Assembly (NCBI GenBank): GCA_945861625.1
Contig: CAMAVI010000019.1
Span: 1-49,930 of the forward strand
Direction: 5' to 3'
Source of the DNA: Candidatus Sulfopaludibacter sp. SbA3
GTDB taxonomy: Bacteria > Acidobacteriota > Terriglobia > Bryobacterales > Bryobacteraceae
Length of the DNA stretch: 49,930 nucleotides
Shown: positions 1 through 7,244 of the stretch, one piece after another
How the letters are laid out: each line of letters starts with the position of its first letter
How positions within the stretch are numbered: the stretch's first letter is position 1
Made by a program: the position numbers and the translations under genes
Notes under the pieces: generated by a model
Database searches by the model: none
The model's input: the letters and a program-made list of their open reading frames with translations, nothing else
What the model was told of the DNA's origin: nothing

Positions 1-190
1 GAGCCATGCTCGGCCGACCCATCACCGGTTCGTAAAAACGTTTGCACAGATGCTCCAAGCGTTTATCGACCCTGTTCCGCTCCAGGATCTCGTTGACCTT
101 GGCATAGAACGGGTGACTTGCCGCCTTGGGGATCTCTTGGGCGCTGAAATACAGCGCCGCTTGCTTCGGTTTGCTCTTGCCCATCGCCAT
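1..190 (-). CDS. IS1182/IS5-like transposase, N-terminal part (runs off the window edge)
   Basis: The minus strand from the ATG at 190 reads without a stop to base 1, giving about 63 residues that begin MAMGKSKPKQAALYFSAQEI and continue through a short helical stretch to a GRPSMA motif. This N-terminus matches what I know of DUF772-type transposases of the IS1182/IS5 group, where the (V)MGRPSxxP motif precedes the first helical domain. These enzymes cut and join the element's ends. A second in-frame ATG at 184 is possible. The catalytic DDE residues would lie outside the window, so intactness cannot be judged. Its start faces the 3' end of the metalloprotease gene, so an element end probably lies within 191-263. 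Family assignment rests on recognition, not a search. Confidence 0.7.
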   Translation of the reverse strand, partial: MAMGKSKPKQAALYFSAQEIPKAASHPFYAKVNEILERNRVDKRLEHLCKRFYEPVMGRPSMA

Positions 191-263
191 ACTATCTATG
201 ACGTCTGAAACATTTCACCGGTCACATGCTTAGGAGATGTTTCTCGACTTTTACCACGGGCTG
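191..263. other. Short gap between transposase start and metalloprotease stop; probable element boundary
   Basis: These 73 bases hold the transposase leader and the 3' flank of the metalloprotease gene. An insertion-sequence terminus should be here if the transposase is part of a complete element, but its partner end is outside the window and I cannot define the inverted repeat. Confidence 0.3.
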
Positions 264-2906
264 CTAGGGGGCGGGCGGAGGCGCCACGTGGAGAAGATAG
301 CCGGCCGAGAGACGCGTGCCCGTTCCGACTTGTGCCGCCGCGGTAGGCGGCTGGACAGAGGGATTCAGCGCCAGGTTCGCGGGCAGAATGAAGGTAACCA
401 GAGCCAGATCGCGGGGCTTGGAGCCGTCCGGCTGCGGCACGGCGGTCAGCGTTGTAACGGCGAAGTTCAAGCCGCCCACTTTGACCCATATATCGCCCGC
501 GGACGGCAGAACGCCGCTGGGCGCGGCCAGGCCGGAAACGGTCAGGATCACCGCATCTCCGTCGTGAGCGGGTGCGGAGTCCGTGACCGGAACGAGCGTT
601 CCATCGGCCGCGCTGACGGCAGCCGAAACGATTACGGGAGGCGCCGCGTCCAGTTGCAGTAACACCGGCGGTATAGGCAACGCCGTGTTACCGGCAGGCA
701 ACAATTGAACGATATGGGGTCCCGGCGCGAGATCCGCCGGGACTTTGGCGCTCAGCACGCCGTTCTTGTCGGCCGAGAAAGACGCAGGTTCTCCGCCGAT
801 CTTCAAAACCCATCCGTCCAGTGCTACCGGAAGTCCGCTGGTGCCGATGAGCGCCGTGCCGCCGGCGGGGACACCCGCCAAGCCGGTGACGGAGTTGATG
901 ACCGGGGCACGCAGGCTGACCTGCGCCGGTTCCGCGGCCGCGATACGCAGATAGCCGGGGAGCGAAACGCTCTCCAGGCCCGTCGAAACCGTCAGGGTTG
1001 TAGTGTCGATGCGCGCCGCGGCATCCACGCTTACGTTCAACTCGAGCAACTGGGGATTTATCACCCATACGCGCCGCGCGGCGATATCACTGGAGCCAAA
1101 GCCCACTACCGTCTGGCCCTGCGCAAAGTGAGTATTCTCGCCGTGAATAGTGATCCTGGCGTCAGTACCCGCGGTCAAAACCGCCGGTGTGCTGGATATG
1201 GTTACTGCGTCGCGTGTGGGATACGTATAGACCGGGGGGGCGTTCGCGCCGAGCGCTTGTAAGGAAGTTTGCCCGTCCGTGTTTACCGCTTCGACGGTTG
1301 CCTGATATCCGCTCGGAGCGGGCGGCTCGACCAATTCGGCGGATGTACCATCACTGCTTACGGAGGTAACCGCCGCGGGGACTCCATCGAATAGGATACG
1401 CGTCGTGGACTGCAAGCCGCTGCCCGCAACCGTGGTGCGCGCCGAACCCAATGCGACCGAATTCACCGCACTGGTGATCACCGGGGGAGCGTTGGGGACA
1501 ACCGAAAAAGCCGCCGGCAGGACATACAGATCATCGTTCAACGTTACCGCGAGCGCCACTGGGAGGCTCTCGGTCACCGTGGAAGTATCCACCACCATGA
1601 GCAGATATCCCTGCGTGTAATACCCCAGGGTTCCGGCTGCGATGTAGGCGGCGGAACCGATCACGCTGACGCCCAAGCCCGGCGCTATTGCAGTCTGATG
1701 ATTCACGGTAGCGCCGGTCGCGTAGAACACGAAACTATTCCGCTTTGCCGTGGGGAGCGGGGGCGCGGGCACGGCCACATCGTTCTGGAAGCCATAGGTA
1801 GTCATGCCGTAAACTGCCGGACCGGTTCTGGCGGTGACGGCGAAATTGATCTTGTCTACTACTGCGGCGGGGGGTACATCCAACAAAGCCGCCTGGGTCC
1901 ACTTCCGCGTTCCCGGGAAGAACTGCGTAGCAAAGCCGGTATTCGCTGGAAAGCTATTGTTTTGGGGATCCACAGGTGGCGCGATGTCTCCGGGCCGGGT
2001 CTGGCTCGCGCCCGCCGGAGGCAGCGGATGTGTGTAAACGTAATAGCGCCCCGGCGGGATCCCATCGATGCGATAGGTGCCGTCCGGATTGGTCAAAGCG
2101 CTAATAGCCGTGCCTTTGGTGGAAAGCGCCACCACGCTGGCCAGATTGACACCCACGCCGTCGGCGGAGCGAGCCACGCTGCCGGTGATGCTTCCGGTTC
2201 CCGCCACGAACCCCGGCGCGGGATAGAGCAGCGAGATGCCGGCGACGTCATCGGCGTTGAGCGCCGCGCCTCTGGTCGCCGCGCGCGTAATGCCCATGGA
2301 CATGGCTCCCGAGGTCAGCGTGTGTTGCAGGCCCAGGGCGTGGCCCAGCTCATGAACCACCGTCGTAAAGAACGCACCGGAATAGCCGGTTTGGACGCGT
2401 CCTGGCGCGGTCAAATCGCTGCGCAGTTGTACTCGTGAGCGCAGAATGGGTACAAACGAAGTGTTCTTGTCGGATAAGAAGCTGAGGTTGCTGGGGAACG
2501 CCGGCGTAGTCTGCGCCAGCAGGCCCGGGGGCATGTCTTCGTCAAATACGATATCGATTCCGGGCGTGTTCTGGGCCAAACCCACGGTGCTGAAACCGCC
2601 AAAACGCAGCCGAAGCGCTGAGCTTGCCACACCGTTCCACACGGCGGCTGCCTGTTGAATCTGGCTGTATATACCCGTTGTGGCGTCGCCTGCGCCCAGC
2701 GAACTCGGGCCTTGATCGGAGATAAAGAACTGGACGGTGTTGTCTTTCAAGGCGGCCAGATCGAAGCGCGCCATGATCGGCGCGAAAGGGCCGGTGTTAC
2801 TGGGGTAAAACACCCAATAGTAATAGGCGGAAGCTACCGGCGAACCAGCGACCAGTGCGGCCATGACAAGCGCCAGCCGGAGCAGGCTCCGCCGCAGGGT
2901 CCGCAT
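264..2906 (-). CDS. Secreted matrixin-type zinc metalloprotease with IPT/TIG-like repeats
   Basis: The 880-residue product has a signal peptide (two Arg pairs, a hydrophobic core, VASA cleavage near residue 27). Its protease domain carries the metzincin zinc signature HELGHALGLQH at about residues 185-195, with Met residues about 8-10 residues later that could form the Met-turn (GAMSMG). A carboxypeptidase-regulatory-like beta domain follows (GSITGSVAR to DGIPPGRYYVY, about 235-290). The remaining roughly 550 residues are Pro/Val/Thr-rich and contain several IPT/TIG-like Ig folds (PPVITSAVNS, APVINSVTG, PPVIVSAAVS). The likely role is extracellular hydrolysis of protein or polymer, with the Ig-like repeats as stalk or binding modules. 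The gene follows its upstream partner after a 3-base gap, so they are probably co-transcribed. The substrate is unknown. The zinc motif makes the protease call firm; the module boundaries are approximate. Confidence 0.85.
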   Translation of the reverse strand: MRTLRRSLLRLALVMAALVAGSPVASAYYYWVFYPSNTGPFAPIMARFDLAALKDNTVQFFISDQGPSSLGAGDATTGIYSQIQQAAAVWNGVASSALRLRFGGFSTVGLAQNTPGIDIVFDEDMPPGLLAQTTPAFPSNLSFLSDKNTSFVPILRSRVQLRSDLTAPGRVQTGYSGAFFTTVVHELGHALGLQHTLTSGAMSMGITRAATRGAALNADDVAGISLLYPAPGFVAGTGSITGSVARSADGVGVNLASVVALSTKGTAISALTNPDGTYRIDGIPPGRYYVYTHPLPPAGASQTRPGDIAPPVDPQNNSFPANTGFATQFFPGTRKWTQAALLDVPPAAVVDKINFAVTARTGPAVYGMTTYGFQNDVAVPAPPLPTAKRNSFVFYATGATVNHQTAIAPGLGVSVIGSAAYIAAGTLGYYTQGYLLMVVDTSTVTESLPVALAVTLNDDLYVLPAAFSVVPNAPPVITSAVNSVALGSARTTVAGSGLQSTTRILFDGVPAAVTSVSSDGTSAELVEPPAPSGYQATVEAVNTDGQTSLQALGANAPPVYTYPTRDAVTISSTPAVLTAGTDARITIHGENTHFAQGQTVVGFGSSDIAARRVWVINPQLLELNVSVDAAARIDTTTLTVSTGLESVSLPGYLRIAAAEPAQVSLRAPVINSVTGLAGVPAGGTALIGTSGLPVALDGWVLKIGGEPASFSADKNGVLSAKVPADLAPGPHIVQLLPAGNTALPIPPVLLQLDAAPPVIVSAAVSAADGTLVPVTDSAPAHDGDAVILTVSGLAAPSGVLPSAGDIWVKVGGLNFAVTTLTAVPQPDGSKPRDLALVTFILPANLALNPSVQPPTAAAQVGTGTRLSAGYLLHVAPPPAP

Positions 2907-2909
2907 GAA

Positions 2910-3464
2910 CTACCGTCTCCCCCTGCCCAAGCTCGCGGCGTCAAGGCCGCTCCGTAAGGCCTGCTCGATTTGTGTCTTGAGTTGGGTGAAGGGCATAACC
3001 AGCGCCGCATCCAGCACCGGCTGGCCCGCCGCATTCAACATGCGTTCGCCGGCGGCTTCCCGGCGCGCTGTGCCGGACTGCAGCAAAAATAGACCCTGTG
3101 ATAGGCCCATAATCTGCGTCAAGCCTGAGGGGCTGGTCCACAGGAACAGGACGTATTCGGCGCCATCCTGTAGCAGGGGCGCTCCCTCGACCGGCTGACG
3201 AATGCCGCCCGCCACTCCGCCCGGAACCGCCACTGCGCTGGCCCAAGGACGCGATGTGTCCGCTTTCAACGTCTCCAGCGTCTCAATCCGGTATAGGGTG
3301 TAAACAGCGCCATTCCGCAAAATCGCTTTCGACGGAAAGACCTTCGCTCTTACGATTGCCGTTGCTTGACGGGCCATCTCGTCCAGAGGCAACTGTTGGA
3401 GCGTGGTCGCCGCTGCCGTTGCCACTAGGGCGACGAGGAGTCCGATCGTGGTGAGCGCGCGCAT
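2910..3464 (-). CDS. Small secreted protein of unknown function, upstream partner of the metalloprotease
   Basis: I place the start at the ATG at 3464 because it opens a clear signal peptide (MRALTTIGLLVALVATAAA); the frame is open further upstream but that part is not signal-like. The 184-residue product keeps a region with ARQATAIVRAKV, then a beta-rich stretch (YTLYRIETLETLKA, AVAVPGGVAGG) and a Gly/Leu segment ending FTQLKTQIEQAL. I do not recognise a named family. The pattern VRAKVxxxxA...YRIETLETLKAD...PGG resembles secreted acidobacterial proteins often found beside matrixin-like proteases, but that is memory, not a search. With only 3 bases between its stop and the protease start, the two are surely translated from one message. 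A partner, chaperone or inhibitor role would be guesswork. Confidence 0.65.
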   Translation of the reverse strand: MRALTTIGLLVALVATAAATTLQQLPLDEMARQATAIVRAKVFPSKAILRNGAVYTLYRIETLETLKADTSRPWASAVAVPGGVAGGIRQPVEGAPLLQDGAEYVLFLWTSPSGLTQIMGLSQGLFLLQSGTARREAAGERMLNAAGQPVLDAALVMPFTQLKTQIEQALRSGLDAASLGRGRR

Positions 3465-4325
3465 AGCGGTTTGACTGCTCTTGGGAGAGCATCCGGATAT
3501 CCAATTTAGCCTGTTGATTAAGAACGGCTTACATCGGTTTCCAGCGACCCCGCTGTGGTGCTCTGACACGCACCAGGGACACAAGGAAACAGCTTTTACC
3601 GCCCCCACGGGCGCTTCGCGTTCCAGTTTGACCCGCAAAATTGCCGAACCGGGAATATTTTTCCGGTTTGTCCGCATGGGAATAGTTGCTGTTACATGTG
3701 TGAGATAGCGCTTCCGGTCCGGCTGTTACAGGAAGCCGCGAGGGCATATTATTTCTGGCGCGGCCGGTTGGTAGAAGGAGAATACTCATGTCCTCGTAGA
3801 ACAGAAATACTGCGGGAATTGGGCGCATCTTAAGATATGAAGTATTTTATTATCATATATATAAATGAATATTTGGCAACGAAGTTGCCGGGAATGGCCG
3901 TTCGTCTGCCGGAACGGGAAAGGCCGGTCCGCCTAATGCTCGGCAAGATTCGCGCCGATAGGGAAACGAACATGAGCAGGACTGAGCTGGCCGACCTGGA
4001 GACTCCCAGGATCAAGGGTTTACAGGAGTCTTGGGAATGGCAATCCGATTGCTTGCCTAAGAACGCTATGATGTGGTACGCTTCTTTGAAGATCGCGCCG
4101 GAGACTCGGAAGGCGAGTCCGTGTAGCTTGCTGCCGGGCTTGATACGTCCCGCGCATCGCCCTGAAGCGGACCCTCGAAAAGTTCTTGTAATGGGTGAAC
4201 CTTTATGGTACCCTCCGCGTCTAATGCCACTGAGACGCCCTGCGGTGGGATGAGGGACGTAGAAAAGTACAGAGAAAAAAGAGCAGAGAAAAAGATAGGG
4301 ACACGAAAGAGACAGGAGAAGCCAG
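3465..4325. other. Long intergenic region (about 860 bases) with one possible small ORF and an AT-rich block
   Basis: No convincing long gene is visible. A possible 45-codon ORF lies at 3696-3833. Just after it, 3835-3880 is strikingly AT-rich for this genome and is followed by a small hairpin (GGCAAC GAA GTTGCC, 3875-3889). A 6-bp stem (GCGTCT/AGACGC) lies at about 4218-4239. A purine-rich tract runs from 4253 into the Shine-Dalgarno of the zinc-finger gene. I saw no known riboswitch or small-RNA signature. The promoter of the downstream regulator must be here, but I cannot place it. Confidence 0.4.
3696..3833 (+). CDS. Possible 45-residue small protein, unknown
   Basis: ATG at 3696 to TAA at 3831-3833 encodes a peptide starting MCEIALPVRLLQEAARAYYF and ending RRTEILRELGAS. 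Composition is protein-like: an amphipathic helix with aromatic residues, then a charged tail with two Cys overall. Ribosome binding is weak (GGGA about a dozen bases upstream). A very strong Shine-Dalgarno (AGAAGGAG) at about 3773-3780 instead precedes an out-of-frame ATG at 3788 that opens only a three-codon ORF. This could be a small gene, a decayed one or chance. I have no function to offer. Confidence 0.25.
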   Translation: MCEIALPVRLLQEAARAYYFWRGRLVEGEYSCPRRTEILRELGAS

Positions 4326-4712
4326 ATGACAAAAAATGAGCTAAAACAATTCAGAGAAATATTGGAGGCGAAGCAGGTGGAGTTGGCGTTGCTGGTCCGG
4401 AACCGTGACGGTATTGCGATCGAGAAAAGCCCCGACGCGCTTGATGAAGTGCAGCACGCCGCTGAGCGTGAACTGGCAATTCGCAACTTGGACCGCGAAT
4501 CGAACTTGCTGCGGAATGTACGAGCCGCGTTGCGGCGTATCGAGGAAGGCACCTTCGGCGTATGTCTGCATTGCGAAGAGGACATCAGTCCCAAGCGCCT
4601 GGCGGCCGTGCCGTGGACGCCATTTTGTATCCAATGCCAGGAAATCGCGGACCGCAATCAGGTTGGCGACGGGTCGGAGACCTTCGACGAACTGATGGTG
4701 AGTGCCGCTTAA
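4326..4712 (+). CDS. TraR/DksA-family zinc-finger transcriptional regulator
   Basis: The 128-residue product has an N-terminal coiled-coil region (residues 1-73, rich in Glu/Arg/Leu) and a C-terminal DksA/TraR zinc finger with Cys at 80, 83, 101 and 104 (FGVCLHCEEDI and FCIQCQE). Proteins of this family enter the RNA polymerase secondary channel and adjust promoter output, often with (p)ppGpp; whether this one does cannot be seen. The tip of the coiled coil lacks an obvious DxxDxA motif, so it may differ from classical DksA. A good Shine-Dalgarno (AGGAG) precedes the ATG. It is monocistronic, ended by a terminator hairpin, and converges on the PgeF-like gene. Confidence 0.85.
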   Translation: MTKNELKQFREILEAKQVELALLVRNRDGIAIEKSPDALDEVQHAAERELAIRNLDRESNLLRNVRAALRRIEEGTFGVCLHCEEDISPKRLAAVPWTPFCIQCQEIADRNQVGDGSETFDELMVSAA

Positions 4713-4743
4713 GCTTCCCTTTCCACTATCTTTTTCTCTCCCC

Positions 4744-4786
4744 GGGCGCGGTGGCTTTAGAGGCTGCCGCGCCCGTTGTGTTTTTT
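4744..4786 (+). terminator. Intrinsic terminator of the zinc-finger regulator
   Basis: A GC-rich stem of about 12 bp (GGGCGCGGTGGC with GCTGCCGCGCCC, one mismatch) and a short loop TTTAGAG is followed by GTTGTGTTTTTT. The T tract overlaps the stop codon of the convergent gene at 4785-4787. Confidence 0.75.
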
Positions 4787-5402
4787 AACGGAGCGAAGAG
4801 ACTTCAATGAAGGAAATCATGCGCCCGGCCCGCTCCTTGTCGCGGCGGAACGAATGGAACTGCGCGGCGTCGCAGCGCGTGCAGCCGCCGGTGATTTCGA
4901 CGCTCGCCTCGGGTACGCCCGCCGAGATCAACTGATTGCGGTTGGCGGCGGCCAAATTAACGCACCCCGCCTGTTGCAGTCCGAACTGCTGGGCCACCTC
5001 CAGGCCAACTTCGTAACAGCACTCTCCGATTCCCGGGCCGATGGCGGCGATCACGTCCGCGGGCTGAGTTCCAAAACGCCCGTTCATGGCGCGCAAGGCG
5101 GCGACAGCAATCCCCGCCGCCGTCCCACGCCATCCGGCGTGTATGGCAGCCACGGCCCGGTTCTTCATGTCCGCCACAAGAATGGGGTAGCAGTCCGCCG
5201 TACGCACGGAAACGGGTACCCCGGCAATGTTGGTCACCAGGGAATCGCCTTCGCCCGCCACTCCTGCTTGATCGGCGGCCAAAACGATCGCCGAATGAAC
5301 TTGGCGCAAGCCGGCCATACCTTCCTGCGACAAAGGGTCGATGCGGGTGCTGAAGCCGTGTTGAAGCCAGGGAATTTCCGATAGCAAGTTGGAGTAGATC
5401 AC
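4785..5402 (-). CDS. pgeF: PgeF/YfiH-like multicopper-oxidase-fold protein (purine nucleoside phosphorylase/adenosine deaminase family)
   Basis: The 205-residue product shows the YfiH/YlmD hallmark motifs: RQVHSA near residue 33, TADCYPIL near 89, HAGWRGT near 113 and IGPGIGECCYEVG near 145. The conserved Cys and His residues of these motifs bind zinc in the family. The family was long called laccase-like; characterised members act on purine nucleosides and correct peptidoglycan precursor errors (PgeF). The protein is somewhat shorter than the usual 240-270 residues, mostly at the N-terminus and between motifs, but all motif residues seem present. It ends on the terminator T tract of the convergent gene and lies 9 bases downstream of zapA on the same strand, so it is probably the last gene of that transcript. 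Confidence 0.85.
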   Translation of the reverse strand: MIYSNLLSEIPWLQHGFSTRIDPLSQEGMAGLRQVHSAIVLAADQAGVAGEGDSLVTNIAGVPVSVRTADCYPILVADMKNRAVAAIHAGWRGTAAGIAVAALRAMNGRFGTQPADVIAAIGPGIGECCYEVGLEVAQQFGLQQAGCVNLAAANRNQLISAGVPEASVEITGGCTRCDAAQFHSFRRDKERAGRMISFIEVSSLR

Positions 5403-5411
5403 GCGGCCGGC

Positions 5412-5708
5412 CTAGTCGATGGCTTGATCGAGCAGGATCGTAAGCTCGCGCGTCTTATGATCCACACGTTCTTTCAGGGAAGCGAGTTCGTGCTCCATGG
5501 TCCGCAACTTATCGGCCATGTGCAGGCAGGCCAGGACGGCGATCCGTTGGGCATCCATGTTGCCGGCACGTTGCGCCACGCTCGTCATCAATTCATCAAC
5601 GGTGTGGGCCAAGGCTTCCACTTCGCCCGGCTCGCCGGTGGCGCCCAAGGAATAAGTCTGGTTGAAGATGCTGACGCGCACCGTCTTGCGATCGGGTTCA
5701 GATGCCAT
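5412..5708 (-). CDS. zapA: Cell division protein ZapA
   Basis: I chose the ATG at 5708 because a good Shine-Dalgarno (GGAGGG) lies upstream and the protein then begins MASEPDRKTVRVSIFNQTYS, the typical ZapA N-terminal beta strand. The 98-residue product continues with the EVEALAHTVDELM helix, RIAVLACLHMADKL, and a C-terminal coiled coil. ZapA tetramers crosslink FtsZ protofilaments at the division ring. The upstream coiled-coil gene overlaps the possible longer frame and ends at 5734, 25 bases before this start. Its place downstream of rplT and before pgeF fits a housekeeping transcript. Confidence 0.85.
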   Translation of the reverse strand: MASEPDRKTVRVSIFNQTYSLGATGEPGEVEALAHTVDELMTSVAQRAGNMDAQRIAVLACLHMADKLRTMEHELASLKERVDHKTRELTILLDQAID

Positions 5709-5733
5709 GCCGGCCCTCCGCTGACTGAAGACC

Positions 5734-6030
5734 TTATTGTCCGCTGACCAGATCCATTTGCGCCAGCAATTTTTCGATTCGGAGACGAACCTGTTTGCGT
5801 TCGGCGCGTAATCCGGCGATTTCATCGCGAAGCGCCCGGGCGTCGGCCTCCGCCTTCTTGAAAGCCGAAAGTTCCTCGATGACCGCGCGAGCTTCCGCGA
5901 GCTCGGCTACCGCGGCATCGCGCTCCGACCGCAAGGTGGCGACAAGTTCCACCGTACGCAGGACCCGTTCTTCCAAATCCGTGAGGGAATCGGGATCAAA
6001 GCCTTCCGGTTGCGCCTTTGCCGTACTCAT
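5734..6030 (-). CDS. Small coiled-coil protein, possible ZapB-like division factor
   Basis: The 98-residue product is almost entirely predicted coiled coil from about residue 15 to 92 (LEERVLRTVELVATLRSERD, then AELAEARAVIEEL, then LRDEIAGLRAERKQVRLRIE). No enzyme motif is visible. The gene sits directly before zapA; a small coiled-coil protein beside zapA recalls ZapB, which binds ZapA, or the coiled-coil proteins encoded between pheT and zapA in other bacteria. That is inference from position and shape only. It could also be a structural protein without a division role. It follows rplT by 17 bases, so co-transcription is likely. Confidence 0.65.
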   Translation of the reverse strand: MSTAKAQPEGFDPDSLTDLEERVLRTVELVATLRSERDAAVAELAEARAVIEELSAFKKAEADARALRDEIAGLRAERKQVRLRIEKLLAQMDLVSGQ

Positions 6031-6047
6031 TGCGCTTCGCGACGCTG

Positions 6048-6416
6048 TTAGGCGGCCGCTTTAGCCAAGGCGGCCTTCGCCTGGTTTACCAACACGCTAA
6101 ACGCGGTTGAGTCGGTGGCGGCGATATCGGCCAGCACCTTGCGGTTCAGGTCCACGCCGGCCTTCTTGAGCCCGTCCATAAAGCGGCTATAAGAAAATTC
6201 GGCGGCCTTGCACGCCGCGCCGATGCGCACGATCCACAAGGAGCGGAAGTCGCGCTTTTTCAGGCGGCGGCCCTTGTAGCCGTAGCGAAGCGACTTCTCG
6301 ACCGCTTCCTGCGCGGAACGGTACAGCTTGCTCTTGGTGAGGAAAAAGCCCTTGGCCAGGGCGAGTGTCTTCTTGCGGCTATTGCGCCGCTTAGTACCAC
6401 GTTTAACTCTTGGCAC
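6048..6416 (-). CDS. rplT: Large ribosomal subunit protein bL20
   Basis: The 122-residue product is a full-length bL20: [15 protein letters not shown] at the N-terminus (rRNA-binding extension), then [18 protein letters not shown] and the globular [20 protein letters not shown]. bL20 is needed for early 50S assembly. The start is GTG at 6416, not ATG: AGGAG lies 7 bases upstream at a standard distance. An out-of-frame ATG between them opens a seven-codon ORF (MKRAKS, then stop) that overlaps the real start, which could dampen initiation. The Ala-rich C-terminal tail ([10 protein letters not shown]) is unusual but harmless. Confidence 0.95.
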   Translation of the reverse strand: MPRVKRGTKRRNSRKKTLALAKGFFLTKSKLYRSAQEAVEKSLRYGYKGRRLKKRDFRSLWIVRIGAACKAAEFSYSRFMDGLKKAGVDLNRKVLADIAATDSTAFSVLVNQAKAALAKAAA

Positions 6417-6555
6417 GTTTCATCTCCTAATTCTCAATTCGAGATCATTGCTGGCGGATCAGGCACGTGCGGCGCGCTGTCCACCAAGTCCTAGGCCGGG
6501 GCTTCCGCCCTCAGCCCGCCCCTCTTACAACCTGGGCTCTCATTACAAGCAGGGC
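6417..6555 (-). other. 139-base spacer between rpmI and rplT with GC-rich stems
   Basis: Read on the minus strand, this spacer contains a GC-rich block (about 6470-6520) that can fold into imperfect stems (GGGCGGGCTGAGGGCGGAAGC with GCCCCGGCC). It ends in a good Shine-Dalgarno for rplT. It is longer than the usual gap between these genes. It may hold an attenuator or an autoregulatory site, but no T tract follows the stems and I do not recognise an L20-binding element. Confidence 0.3.
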
Positions 6556-6750
6556 TTAATACGGAAGCATGCGGTGGACTTCAGGCGAATTAGCCGGATC
6601 GGCTATCGACGCCTGACCCAACCGGCGTTTCCGCGAGCGCGTCTTTGAAGTCAAAATATGGCGGGCAAACGCATGACGGCGTTTAATTTTGCCGGTGCCC
6701 GTCTTTTTGAACCGCTTGGACGCACCCTTATGGGTCTTCAACTTTGGCAT
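6556..6750 (-). CDS. rpmI: Large ribosomal subunit protein bL35
   Basis: The 64-residue product begins [20 protein letters not shown] and has the typical [22 protein letters not shown] core of bL35, with full length for the family. A purine-rich ribosome site (GGAAAG) lies 5 bases before the ATG. In most bacteria infC is immediately upstream; here the upstream DNA is instead a decayed toprim reading frame whose 3' end overlaps this gene's first 23 bases. The promoter must therefore lie within or upstream of that remnant. Confidence 0.95.
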   Translation of the reverse strand: MPKLKTHKGASKRFKKTGTGKIKRRHAFARHILTSKTRSRKRRLGQASIADPANSPEVHRMLPY

Positions 6751-7066
6751 ATAAACTTTCCTGGGTGTGTCGCTGTCCGCTTAGGGACAGCTTTTCCATA
6801 GTAACATAGCCCGGAGGTTTTTTCGCGTATGCCTGAACCCGTCTCGCCGCAGCGTCGCCCGCTTCGTCCCGGCCGTAGGCGATCCCCACGTGTGTGGTTC
6901 CGTGTTTCTGGAACGCGGCGCGATGATCGTCCGTGAACCCGTTGATCCCCTCATTCGCCGTCACGTTGCGGAATCCCGCGCACCAGAACGTCAGCGCGTC
7001 GAGCAACGATTCGCACAGAATGATTTCTTTAGAGGCTTGCAGATCTGGAGTTACACGCTGGTCCAA
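6728..7066 (-). pseudogene. Decayed toprim-domain protein fragment (CHC2/toprim primase-like)
   Basis: A 112-codon open frame from a TTG at 7066 encodes IILCESLLDALTFWCAGF, then GINGFTDDH, then AYGRDEAGDAAARRV. These match the toprim fold of primase-like proteins: ESLLDAL corresponds to the conserved E motif, and GRDEAGD aligns with the DxDxAG motif in which the first Asp is replaced by Gly. An in-frame TAA lies just upstream of the TTG, so no N-terminal zinc finger is encoded. A truncated frame, a damaged metal-binding motif and an overlap with rpmI point to a remnant of a mobile-element or phage gene. Its present role, if any, is as the leader and promoter region of rpmI. Confidence 0.55.
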
Positions 7067-7244
7067 TCGTTATACGGATGCTACGCCGTTCGGCGGTTGA
7101 CAAACTCCATTTTTTACAATCTTTTTACAATATTTACCCACTTCCCTATCGCTTACCGGCGCAAATGGCCCTAAAATCAAAGTTAGTTTTTCGGGGTGAC
7201 GGGTCAGCCGGTACCGGCCACGTTGCGGGAGATAGGGGATCTCA
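7067..7244. promoter_or_regulatory. Upstream region of the cytochrome operon with a consensus-like -35
   Basis: A perfect TTGACA lies at 7097-7102 on the plus strand, followed by T-rich DNA with two TACAAT hexamers (7115-7120 and 7126-7131). Neither hexamer sits at the standard 17-base spacing (12 and 23 bases), so the exact promoter is unclear. The region is the only non-coding DNA before the decaheme gene and must carry its promoter. Confidence 0.3.

Noticed and set aside
4205..4245. T-box-like TGGTACC sequence before the zinc-finger gene
   Set aside because: The surrounding bases do not match the T-box antiterminator or specifier regions, and the downstream gene is not one that T-boxes control.
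3830..4657. A 275-codon minus-strand and a 138-codon plus-strand frame in the gap before the zinc-finger gene
   Set aside because: Neither has a ribosome site or a protein-like pattern; the minus frame runs through the zinc-finger gene in antisense.
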